Part shown: piece after piece, positions 54,243 to 62,584 of the stretch | Layout: each line of letters starts with the position of its first letter | Numbering within the stretch: the stretch's first letter is position 1 | Assembly (NCBI GenBank): GCA_963677325.2 | Contig: CAXXGM010000003.1 | Span: 124,001 to 188,000, forward strand | From: G963677325 sp963677325 | Lineage (GTDB): Bacteria; Bacteroidota; Bacteroidia; Bacteroidales; Prolixibacteraceae | Reading direction: 5' to 3' | Length of the DNA stretch: 64,000 bases | Notes under the pieces: generated by a model | The model's database searches: none | What the model saw: only the letters and a program-made list of their open reading frames with translations | What the model was told of the DNA's origin: nothing | Position numbers and translations under genes: made by a program

Positions 54243-55313
54243 ATGAAAAAGTCAATAATCCTGTTATCAATATTATTGGTGCTGTTTTCCTCTTTTAAAA
54301 ACTCATCAGTAAAATTTGTGGAGAAAAAAGATAAAATTGATGTATTTATCAATGGTAAATATTTTACCAGCTATTTGTTCGGAGGATTCCGGTACAATAA
54401 AATTGAAGGAAACACCGGAGTTGGCGGATATGATAATGGTTTTGTCGCCAAACCGGTTTTATACCCGGTAAAAACTCCTTCAGGAATCACCATTACGAGG
54501 GGATATCCACTTGAGAATATTCCTGGAGAAAGCAGGGATCATCCGGGACATCTGGGAATACTGTTTGCTTACGGACGGGTTAACAGGGATGATAACCGGC
54601 ATTCTAATGCGACGAATGAAGAATTCTGGGATAACAGTTCGGACAAACGTCAGATTAAGCATAGTAAGATCCTTGAGATCAAAAATGGGAGAAATGAAGG
54701 CGTACTAAAAACGATCAATCACTGGATCGGGGGAAAGGGGAAAGTCTTACTTGAAGAAGAACGTGAAATGAGATTCAAATCCATTAAGCAGGGCTATTTA
54801 ATAGATTTTAATGTTACCCTGACATCCACGGATTCAACCGTTGTTTTTCAGGATAATAAATGCGGTTTGTTACAAATCAGGGTAGCTGACTGGATGAGGG
54901 AGACGGTGGAAAGTGACTGGATGAAGACGAGAGTTCCAAACTCAACAGGGACAGGTACTTACAGGAGTTCAAATAATGAAAAAAATGAACAGAACATTTA
55001 TGGCAAGAGAGCTGATTGGGTAATACTGGAAGGGAACAAAGACGGACAAAAAGCGGGTGTTGGAATATTTGATCATCCTGAGAGCTTTAATCATCCGGCG
55101 TATTGGATGGTCAGGAGCTATGGGATGTTTGCTGTTAACCCTTTAGGGCAGGGAGATTATGAAGAGAGCCAAAAAATAGAAAATCCGAAATGGCTGAATT
55201 TGACCTTACATAATGGAGAAAAGGTTAATTTCCGGTACAGGATGATCATTTATGACGGGGAAAAGTCGGATAAGGAAATTAAAACATTATATAGAGAATA
55301 CTGTCAGAAGTAA
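54243..55313 (+). CDS. DUF6807 (PmoA-like) secreted protein
   Basis: A 356-residue secreted protein with a short signal peptide (MKKSIILLSILLVLFSSFKN). RDHPGHLGILFAYG, RVADWMRETVESDWMKTRV and FDHPESFNHPAYWMVRSYGMFAVNPLG are typical of DUF6807, a Bacteroidota and Planctomycetes family that, as far as I recall, is often annotated as methane oxygenase PmoA. The catalysis is unproven, and the beta-rich fold suggests a carbohydrate-related role. It lies in a carbohydrate-rich end of the window but is separated from it by rocD. Confidence 0.78.
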   Translation: MKKSIILLSILLVLFSSFKNSSVKFVEKKDKIDVFINGKYFTSYLFGGFRYNKIEGNTGVGGYDNGFVAKPVLYPVKTPSGITITRGYPLENIPGESRDHPGHLGILFAYGRVNRDDNRHSNATNEEFWDNSSDKRQIKHSKILEIKNGRNEGVLKTINHWIGGKGKVLLEEEREMRFKSIKQGYLIDFNVTLTSTDSTVVFQDNKCGLLQIRVADWMRETVESDWMKTRVPNSTGTGTYRSSNNEKNEQNIYGKRADWVILEGNKDGQKAGVGIFDHPESFNHPAYWMVRSYGMFAVNPLGQGDYEESQKIENPKWLNLTLHNGEKVNFRYRMIIYDGEKSDKEIKTLYREYCQK

Positions 55314-55330
55314 TCTTTTTTTTGGGAGAA

Positions 55331-55510
55331 CACGGATGACGCGGATTATGCGGATGACAATTCTCCAGAAAAATTAAGTTTAATGTACGGTGATCTGTGT
55401 TAATCCTTTTCATCACAGATGATCAGTGGGTATCTGTTTCACCAGGTGTTTCAGATTTTTATCATATTTAAAAACCTGTGGTCATCTGCTTCATCCGTGT
55501 CATCCGTGTT
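55331..55510. repeat. Inverted repeat of ACACGGATGAC type
   Basis: Left arm CACGGATGACGCGGATTATG and the bases after it (55331-55358), right arm complementary (55481-55510, ending TCATCCGTGT). The arms enclose about 120 bases. The same unit (CACGGATGA, GCGGATGA) repeats inside each arm. A dispersed intergenic element. Confidence 0.5.
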
Positions 55511-55583
55511 CCAGGACCACATTGATCGGAAAAGTTGAAAAACATTTAAATTCGATAATTGTTTCTGTCTAAAAACCTATGTT

Positions 55584-56804
55584 ATGAAAACCAAAGATTT
55601 TATTGAACGCGAAAACCGTTTTGGCGCGCATAACTATCATCCGCTGCCCGTAGTGCTTGATAGAGGTTCAGGAATTTATGTGTGGGACGTTGAAGGAAAA
55701 CGGTACATGGATTTTCTGGCGTCTTATTCGGCATTGAATCAGGGGCATTGCCATCCTTTGATTGTCAATGCTCTGAAGGAGCAAGCGGAAAAACTTTGCC
55801 TGACTTCGAGAGCCTACTATAATAATTTGCTTGGTGAATGGGAGGAATACATGACCGATCTGTTCGGGTATGATAGAATGCTTCCGATGAATTCGGGTGC
55901 AGAGGCCGATGAAACGGCGCTGAAACTGATCCGCAAATGGGCATACAAGGTAAAAGGAATACCAAAAGATCAGGCGAGAATTATTGTATGTGAAGGAAAT
56001 TTTCATGGCAGAACCATTACCATTGTTTCTATGTCATCGGATCCTGATGCTTACAATGATTATGGTCCCTTTACTCCCGGATTTGTCAAGATACCTTATA
56101 ATGATACAGAATCGTTGGAGCGGGAACTGAAAGATCCCCATACTGCAGGGTTCCTGGTAGAACCCATCCAGGCCGAAGCCGGCGTTTATATACCCTCAGA
56201 TGGTTATCTGGCCAAAGTAGCAGATCTTTGTCATAAATACAATGTTCTTTTTGCTGCCGATGAAGTTCAGACAGGATTGGGACGCACTGGCAAACTTCTG
56301 GCCTGTGATCATGAATTGGTAAGGCCTGATATTCTAATTCTTGGCAAAGCATTATCCGGAGGCGTGCTCCCTGTTTCCTGTGTATTGGCTGACAATGAAA
56401 TTATGCTGACCATCAAACCCGGAGAGCATGGATCAACCTATGGGGGTAATCCTTTGGCAGCCAAAGTATCGATGACGGCCCTGAATGTTTTGATTCAGGA
56501 GAAGATGGCTGATAATGCAATGGCTATGGGCAGGATTTTCAGAGAGGAATTAAAAGACATGGATTCTCCGGTAGTGGAAGAAGTACGTGGAAAGGGGTTG
56601 CTGAATGCAATACAGATAAAACCTTCAAAAGGAAGAACGGCCTGGGATCTTTGCCTGGTAATGAAAGAGAATGGTTTACTTGCCAAACCAACTCATGAGC
56701 ATACCATCCGTTTTACACCCCCTCTTGTGATTAATGAAGAGCAGATGCGGGAGGCCGTTGATATTGTCAAAAAATCCATTGCCGTCTTTGGAAAAGGAGG
56801 ATGA
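55584..56804 (+). CDS. rocD: Ornithine aminotransferase
   Basis: A 406-residue PLP aminotransferase of class III. It moves the delta-amino group of ornithine to 2-oxoglutarate, giving glutamate semialdehyde. NYHPLPVVLDRGSGIYVWDVEGKRYMDFLASYSALNQGHCHP, ANSGAEADETALKL-type MNSGAEADETALKLIRKW, FHGRT, DEVQTGLGRTG and the PLP lysine in LGKALSGGVLPVS are conserved. GEHGSTYGGNPLA is the class signature. Single gene with no arginine pathway neighbours. Confidence 0.93.
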   Translation: MKTKDFIERENRFGAHNYHPLPVVLDRGSGIYVWDVEGKRYMDFLASYSALNQGHCHPLIVNALKEQAEKLCLTSRAYYNNLLGEWEEYMTDLFGYDRMLPMNSGAEADETALKLIRKWAYKVKGIPKDQARIIVCEGNFHGRTITIVSMSSDPDAYNDYGPFTPGFVKIPYNDTESLERELKDPHTAGFLVEPIQAEAGVYIPSDGYLAKVADLCHKYNVLFAADEVQTGLGRTGKLLACDHELVRPDILILGKALSGGVLPVSCVLADNEIMLTIKPGEHGSTYGGNPLAAKVSMTALNVLIQEKMADNAMAMGRIFREELKDMDSPVVEEVRGKGLLNAIQIKPSKGRTAWDLCLVMKENGLLAKPTHEHTIRFTPPLVINEEQMREAVDIVKKSIAVFGKGG

Positions 56805-56878
56805 ATGTGAGATATGAGTTATGAATGATGAGATGTTTGATGATTCCCAAATTCATTTCATAATTCTACTTCATTAAT

Positions 56879-58627
56879 TCAGGGCAAGGTGGCATTGATT
56901 TTCCCGGAACAGTGGACATCATAGGAATCATTGTATTCAATGACAAAAAAAGTGCTGTTAATAAATCCCCCAAAATTCGAGACGCGCTGAAAGTTATAAT
57001 CCGCCTGCAAAAGTTTTAACCTGCTTTCACTCCCGGGGACTATGAATTTTCTTCCTGATTGCCAGAGACTGGTTAAAAAACCAATCATGACATCATATCC
57101 CTGATAGGCATACTGACTGGGCTCGGACGAATAATTGCTTCTGAATTTTGCTATGAAATTCCTTGTATTCCTGTTATTGTAATCTATATAATACGGAGAG
57201 AGATAGTGCAATTTCAGATCGTGAAGGTATTCAATATTGATACTTTTCATCCGTGTATATTCCTGCAGACCGATCAGGATGATTTTAAATCTTTTGGAGA
57301 CAGTATTCAATCTTGTGACAGCAACACTAACTTTAGCCTCATCGGTTTCCGTCAGTATGATTATATTTTCTGTTTCAGCATTTAACAGTGATTCGATCCC
57401 GGTGGGTGAATCTGACCAAAGATCGTAAACAGTGACTTTCCCGGACAGTCTTTGTTTCAACTTTCCCGGTATTGAATTTGGATCATTACCGCCGTTTCCC
57501 TGGCTCAGGCAGATCAGATTCCTTCCTTTATAATTCTGAATAATGTAGTCTGTTGTACCTTTTAATCTAAGGTTTCTGTCAGGATTGATCTGGTAATAAT
57601 ATGGATTTGCGGAGGCGAAATGGCTATCGGATGACAGAGGAGAAACCATTGGTATCCTGTTCTTGGCACTTAAGGACGATACTATTTTCTGGCAATTGGG
57701 ATAAACCGGCCCTATTATCAGATCCAAAGAAAGAAATTCCGGCTTTTTGATTAATTGTTCCACTGCCTTCGGATCCTGATTTGTATCGTAGGTGTACATT
57801 TTTAATTTCATCCCTTCTGAGGACATATCCTCAGCTGCAATCATGGCTCCTTCATAAAATTCAAGATAGTTTGCTGTTTGAGAAGCTATTTTTAAAGAAT
57901 CATTGAGATCGAAACAAAAGGGAAGATAAAGGCCAATATTAAAAATCTGATCTTTCTTTTTCCCATCAGCTGCTGCAGTGTTTTCGCCGGGAGCAATCTC
58001 CTTATCAACATTTTTTATCTTTAAGGAATCTGCTCTCTTGGGTATTAAAATGATCATGCCTGCTTTGATACCGTCTTTAAGATCCGGATTAATCTTTTCC
58101 AAATTTTCCTGATCTTCTCCGAAACGTCTTTTAAGGCTGTAATAGGTATCGCCGCTTTGAATTCTGTACTCCGTAAAATTTCCTTTGGAACTTTTTGGTT
58201 CAGGGATAAAATCGGGATTGGGAACATTTATGTTCATTCCTTTTTTTATCGGGGATAGTCCCGGATTTATTTTCAAAATATCTTCCGGGGTGCAGTTGTA
58301 TTTCCTGGCAATAAAATACAGTGATTCTCCTTTGCCTACTTTGTAAATTAAAGTTTTTGCTTTTGTTTGTGCCTTATCATCGATGGATCCGGATTTTTTA
58401 GGAATCTGCAGCACTTCGCCTGTTTTTATCTTTTCCTTCGCTGACGGATTGTAGCGAAAGATATCCTCGGGAGTTACGCCATGCTCTTTTGCTATGGAAT
58501 ATAGAGTCTCCTGCTTCTTTACCGAATGATAAATAAAGTTCCCGTTCGAAGAATTCTGCTGAGCAGAAATACTTGTGCAGAAAGTAAAGACAATTACAAA
58601 GTAAAATAATTTAAGACGGCAAGACAT
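56879..58627 (-). CDS. LysM-repeat protein with periplasmic-binding domain
   Basis: A secreted protein of 582 residues with three LysM repeats at about 27-70, 90-135 and 150-195 (each with the (Y/F)xVxxG-E-x(L/Y)xxIA pattern, e.g. YKVGKGESLYFIARKYNCTPEDILKINPGL). A charged linker follows, then a type I periplasmic-binding fold (about 230-575; LIIGPVYPNCQKIVSSLSAKNRIPMVSPLS). LysM binds peptidoglycan. This LysM plus binding-protein layout is known in Bacteroidota, with unknown ligand. ATG 58627 gives the signal peptide LFYFVIVFTFCTSISAQ. Confidence 0.85.
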   Translation of the reverse strand: MSCRLKLFYFVIVFTFCTSISAQQNSSNGNFIYHSVKKQETLYSIAKEHGVTPEDIFRYNPSAKEKIKTGEVLQIPKKSGSIDDKAQTKAKTLIYKVGKGESLYFIARKYNCTPEDILKINPGLSPIKKGMNINVPNPDFIPEPKSSKGNFTEYRIQSGDTYYSLKRRFGEDQENLEKINPDLKDGIKAGMIILIPKRADSLKIKNVDKEIAPGENTAAADGKKKDQIFNIGLYLPFCFDLNDSLKIASQTANYLEFYEGAMIAAEDMSSEGMKLKMYTYDTNQDPKAVEQLIKKPEFLSLDLIIGPVYPNCQKIVSSLSAKNRIPMVSPLSSDSHFASANPYYYQINPDRNLRLKGTTDYIIQNYKGRNLICLSQGNGGNDPNSIPGKLKQRLSGKVTVYDLWSDSPTGIESLLNAETENIIILTETDEAKVSVAVTRLNTVSKRFKIILIGLQEYTRMKSINIEYLHDLKLHYLSPYYIDYNNRNTRNFIAKFRSNYSSEPSQYAYQGYDVMIGFLTSLWQSGRKFIVPGSESRLKLLQADYNFQRVSNFGGFINSTFFVIEYNDSYDVHCSGKINATLP

Positions 58628-58845
58628 GGCTTTATAAAAAAGATCCTGCAAATTAACATGAAATAAATGACATAGTTTAAATTGTTATGATTGTATTTAC
58701 GATTTGAAATTAAAAATTTGGTGATATTTTTTGTTTATTTTTGGAAACCTAATTGCAAAAACAAACTGGGAATAAGAGCTGACAATATTCTGATTCCGAC
58801 TTCGTGCCAAAAATTATGCTGCAAACCAAAAACCAAATTATTGAA

Positions 58846-59688
58846 ATGAGAAAGGTATTTTTTTTACTGTTTATTATTGAAATGATCTTTGTTGATGGCT
58901 ATGCCATGAAGAATCAACCAATCATTGTAGCTTCATACAATCTCAGGAATGATAACTCTGGCGATGGCTTAAATTCATGGAAATACCGTAAAGAACATGT
59001 TAATGCGCTGATCCGGTTTCATGAATTTGACATCTTCGGAACTCAGGAAGGATTGATCAATCAATTGAAAGATATCTCGAACCTTCCAGAGTATTCATTT
59101 ACGGGTAAAGGGCGCGATGGCGGTGAGCATGCGGGAGAACATAGTGCAATTTTCTACCGGAACGACCGGTTTAAACTGCTTGATTCGGGCGACTTCTGGT
59201 TGAGCCAGACTCCCGATAAACCCTCCAAAGGCTGGGATGCTACGTGCTGTAACCGGATTTGTTCCTGGGGGAAATTCCGGGATCTTGACACTAAAAAGGA
59301 ATTTTATTTCTTCTGCGTCCATTTTGACCATCAGGGTGTTGAAGCACGCCGCCAATCGGGGCTCCTGATGGTGAAGAAGATAAAAGAAATAGCGAAGGAT
59401 GCTCCTGCAATTTGTGTCGGGGACTTTAACTCGACTCCTGAAACGGAGCAAATAAATACAATGCAGACTCTTTTAAAAGATGCTAGTAAAATTTCAGTGC
59501 AACCTCCATACGGCCCCGAAGGAACTTTCAATGCCTTTAAATTTGATGCAGACCTGAAGTCCAGGATCGATTATATATTTGTTAGTGGTCAGATAAATGT
59601 CTTCAAATATGGCGTTCTGACTGATTCGTACGAACAGCGTTATCCTTCTGATCATTTACCCATAGTAGCTAAAATAGAATTGAAATAG
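58846..59688 (+). CDS. Endonuclease/exonuclease/phosphatase-family hydrolase
   Basis: A 280-residue secreted hydrolase with the EEP fold, probably a phosphodiesterase. ATG 58846 gives a signal peptide (VFFLLFIIEMIFVDGYA). Catalytic motifs: ASYNLRNDN, FGTQEG (Glu metal ligand), FCVHFDHQGVEAR, VGDFNSTPETEQ, IDYIFVSG and YPSDHLPI (final His). Sugar-polymer loci of Bacteroidota often carry one beside sulfatase and glycosidase genes. The substrate is not identifiable. A 136-base gap precedes the sulfatase. Confidence 0.85.
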   Translation: MRKVFFLLFIIEMIFVDGYAMKNQPIIVASYNLRNDNSGDGLNSWKYRKEHVNALIRFHEFDIFGTQEGLINQLKDISNLPEYSFTGKGRDGGEHAGEHSAIFYRNDRFKLLDSGDFWLSQTPDKPSKGWDATCCNRICSWGKFRDLDTKKEFYFFCVHFDHQGVEARRQSGLLMVKKIKEIAKDAPAICVGDFNSTPETEQINTMQTLLKDASKISVQPPYGPEGTFNAFKFDADLKSRIDYIFVSGQINVFKYGVLTDSYEQRYPSDHLPIVAKIELK

Positions 59689-59824
59689 AATGGTCATTAA
59701 ATTGAAGGCCTCTGTCCGGAAGTAAATTGGGAGACCGATGCGCAGGAAATAAGGGGAAACAGGGTCCCGAACGACGCCTTGGAAAATAATTAATCTGGTT
59801 TATGTCCTTTTATCAAAGACGATC

Positions 59825-61237
59825 ATGAATTCTCAGTTTATTAAAAACCTATGTCTCGGGAGCTTGTTCGTGAATCCGTTATTCGGATTGGCACAGTCAA
59901 AACCCAATTTTGTATTTATAATCGCCGATGATGTCAGTTTTAATGATATCGGGTGTTATGGAAATAAAGTTGTTAAAACACCCAATATTGATAAGCTCGC
60001 CAAAGAAGGGTTACGCTTTATCAACGCTTTTCTGACGGCCAGTTCCTGCAGTCCCAGCCGGTGCAGCATCATATCCGGTAAATACCCGCATTGCAACGGG
60101 GCCGCCGAATTGCATACCCCATTGCCTCCGAACGAGATCCCTTTTCCCCTGCTTCTCAGGGAAAAAGGTTATTATACCGCTCAAGCCGGCAAATGGCACA
60201 TGGGACCATCGGCACATCGTGCATTTGATCTTTATACAGACGGAAACGGTTACAATAATGGAGATGGCGGAGAAAATAACTGGGTCAGGTTCTTAAAGGA
60301 AAGGCCAAGGGAGAAACCTTTCTTTTTCTGGCTGGCTTCCCACGATGCACACCGTCCCTGGGGGGCCGATACCTTTAAAATCACTCACGATCCATCAAAA
60401 GTGGAGATACCTCCCTATTTTGCCGATACTCCTGAGACACGGCAGGATATCGCATCCTATTACAATGAAATCGGACGTTTTGATTATTATATCGGGAAAG
60501 TCAGGGAAGAACTGGAAAAGCAGGGTGTCCTTGATAATACCGTAATCATCGTGATGGGAGATAATGGACGGCCGTTCCCGAGATGCAAGACCAGGGTTTA
60601 TGACAGTGGCATGCAGACTCCTTTCGTGGTCTTCTGGCCAAAGGGGATTAAAAATAAGGGGACGCATACCGAAAGCCTGATAAGCTCTCTTGATATTGCA
60701 CCAACAATTTTGGCGTTGGCAGAGGCTCAGACTCCCAAGGAATATCAGGGAAAAAGCTTTGCCCCAATATTGCGAAATCCATTGGCTGAAATAAGAACAT
60801 TGGTATTTTCCGAACATAACTGGCATGATTATGAGGCGCATGAAAGGATGATCCGTACGAAAGAGTACTTATATCTGGTAAATGCAAGACCTAACCTGAC
60901 CAATTGTGGACCGGCAGATTCAAAAAGGTCCCCAACACAATCCGCCTTAAATCACTTGAGGGATCTGGGTAAATTAACCCCGGCACAGGCCGATTTATTT
61001 GTTTCTCCGCGCGCATCGGAAGAACTCTTCGATGTCAGAAATGATCCTGAACAATTATTGAATCTGGCATCTGTACCCAAATATCAAAAAGAGCTGGAGG
61101 AAATGAGAGGTCTGCTATTAAAATGGCAATCGGAAACCGGAGATTCAACTCCTGAGAAGCTGACCCCGGACCGTTTTGACCGCGAAACGGGTAAACCGTT
61201 AAAAAAGATATATCCAGGTTCGGCCGATCCGTTATAG
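59825..61237 (+). CDS. Type I (formylglycine) sulfatase
   Basis: A 470-residue secreted sulfatase. Signal peptide to about residue 24. Calcium-binding aspartates are at 35-36 (IIADDVSF). The modification site is Cys75-SPSR (C-x-P-S-R), converted to formylglycine by a maturase not in this window. GKWHMG follows, and VIIVMGDNGRPFPRCKTRVYDSGMQTP closes the metal site. It removes sulfate from a sulfated polysaccharide. It is adjacent to an isomerase-like and a GH2 gene, so this end looks like a sulfated-glycan gene set. Confidence 0.93.
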   Translation: MNSQFIKNLCLGSLFVNPLFGLAQSKPNFVFIIADDVSFNDIGCYGNKVVKTPNIDKLAKEGLRFINAFLTASSCSPSRCSIISGKYPHCNGAAELHTPLPPNEIPFPLLLREKGYYTAQAGKWHMGPSAHRAFDLYTDGNGYNNGDGGENNWVRFLKERPREKPFFFWLASHDAHRPWGADTFKITHDPSKVEIPPYFADTPETRQDIASYYNEIGRFDYYIGKVREELEKQGVLDNTVIIVMGDNGRPFPRCKTRVYDSGMQTPFVVFWPKGIKNKGTHTESLISSLDIAPTILALAEAQTPKEYQGKSFAPILRNPLAEIRTLVFSEHNWHDYEAHERMIRTKEYLYLVNARPNLTNCGPADSKRSPTQSALNHLRDLGKLTPAQADLFVSPRASEELFDVRNDPEQLLNLASVPKYQKELEEMRGLLLKWQSETGDSTPEKLTPDRFDRETGKPLKKIYPGSADPL

Positions 61238-61383
61238 GAGAGGGAATAGCCCAAAATTCAATTGATAGTCCTGTAAATGACCTTTCGGCAAATAACAGTT
61301 ATCCTTAATGACATAAAATAAGTGATTCTCAGCGATTGGCTGATTAATTTCTTATTTTTACCCGTTAATTAATTTTAAAACAG

Positions 61384-62235
61384 ATGAAAAAGAATTTTGC
61401 TTTGCTGCTTTTAGGAATTCTATCCTTCTTCCTTGCAAGTGCACAGCAGCCACAGCGTCCGGGGCCTCAGCTTCCGCCTGAAACAGGGGAAAAATTCAAA
61501 TTGGGAATGGCAGGTTATACCTTCGCGAAATTTGATTTGGATAAGGCGTTGGAAACCTTGAAAAAAATGGACGTCCATTACCTTTGTATAAAGGATTTTC
61601 ATCTTCCGCTGAACAGCACGGAGGAACAAATTGCTGCATTTCATAAGAAATTAAACGATGCCGGGGTAACCGGCTATGCAGTTGGTCCTATCTACATGAA
61701 AAGTGAAGCTGAAATCGACAATGCTTTTGCATATGCAAAAAAGGTTGGAGTGAAACTGATTATCGGCGTGCCCAATTATGAACTCCTTCCCTATGTTGAT
61801 AAAAAGGTAAAAGAATACGATTTCCATTACGCGATCCATCTTCACGGACCGGATATTAAAATCTATCCTGATGCTGATGATGTTTGGAATCATGTAAAAG
61901 ATCTTGATCCCAGAATTGGCATGTGTCTCGATATTGGTCATGACACCCGGGCCGGGAAAGATCCGGTAGCCGATTTGAAAAAATACCAATCCCGCGTGTT
62001 CGATGTTCACATCAAGGATGTTACCGGCAGAACCAAACTGGGATATTCCCTCGAAGTTGGCCGTGGAGTGATCGATATTCCCGCATTTGTAAAGATGTTG
62101 CGCAAAGTGGGATACACAGGGGTCTGCAGTCTCGAACATGAAATCAACATGACCGATCCATTCATGGGAATCGCTGAATCAATTGGTTATTTTAGGGGCG
62201 TAATCGCCGCCACCAAACCGTATCAGAAAAAATAA
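61384..62235 (+). CDS. Sugar phosphate isomerase/epimerase-like TIM-barrel protein
   Basis: A 283-residue protein with a signal peptide (MKKNFALLLLGILSFFLASAQ) and an AP-endonuclease-2-type TIM barrel (FKLGMAGYTFAKFDLDKALETLKKMDVHYLCIKDFHLP ... GMCLDIGHDTRAGKDP ... VFDVHIKDVTGRTKLGYSLEVGRGVID ... GVCSLEHE). The metal-binding His, Glu and Asp residues are present. Being secreted, it likely works on a sugar in the periplasm. It is 146 bases after the sulfatase and ends in a terminator. Confidence 0.85.
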   Translation: MKKNFALLLLGILSFFLASAQQPQRPGPQLPPETGEKFKLGMAGYTFAKFDLDKALETLKKMDVHYLCIKDFHLPLNSTEEQIAAFHKKLNDAGVTGYAVGPIYMKSEAEIDNAFAYAKKVGVKLIIGVPNYELLPYVDKKVKEYDFHYAIHLHGPDIKIYPDADDVWNHVKDLDPRIGMCLDIGHDTRAGKDPVADLKKYQSRVFDVHIKDVTGRTKLGYSLEVGRGVIDIPAFVKMLRKVGYTGVCSLEHEINMTDPFMGIAESIGYFRGVIAATKPYQKK

Positions 62236-62250
62236 GCTGACCTCTTTAAA

Positions 62251-62292
62251 AACAAAAAAGGCTCTGAGAGAAATCAAAGGGCCTTTTTTGTT
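62251..62292 (+). terminator. Terminator after isomerase gene
   Basis: Arms AACAAAAAAGGC and GCCTTTTTTGTT form a 12 bp stem with a long loop and T-rich right arm, 15 bases after the isomerase stop. Confidence 0.75.
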
Positions 62293-62357
62293 TTCTGCAT
62301 TCCGGCTGAGAAATTAAGTCCTTCACAGCCTTTGCCTCGTGTTTGCTCCATATTCAC

Positions 62358-62418
62358 TGTGCACTTACTGTGCATTGGCTGTATAAAAATAGCACAGCCA
62401 ATGCACAACAACTGCACA
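62358..62418. repeat. Perfect extended hairpin upstream of GH2 gene
   Basis: Inner stem of 14 bp (TGTGCATTGGCTGT, 62369-62382, with ACAGCCAATGCACA, 62394-62407) and an outer 6 bp stem (TGTGCA, 62358-62363, with TGCACA, 62413-62418), separated by 5-base internal loops on both sides. It lies in the 349-base gap 62236-62584, 167 bases before the GH2 start. It could be an operator with repeated TGTGCA sites, or a REP element. There is no T run. Confidence 0.6.
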
Positions 62419-62584
62419 ATAATAGCACAATTAAAATGAAGGAAGGGTAATGCAAAAGGAAAGCTATTCTTTTCCTGATTTTATGTTCTTTTTGCATAGG
62501 ATTTGAGAGATTAGTAGAAGATCTCCTATGAAATATTTTGTAATATTGGACTTCTTTTATTACTTTTAGTTTTATTAACTCATC

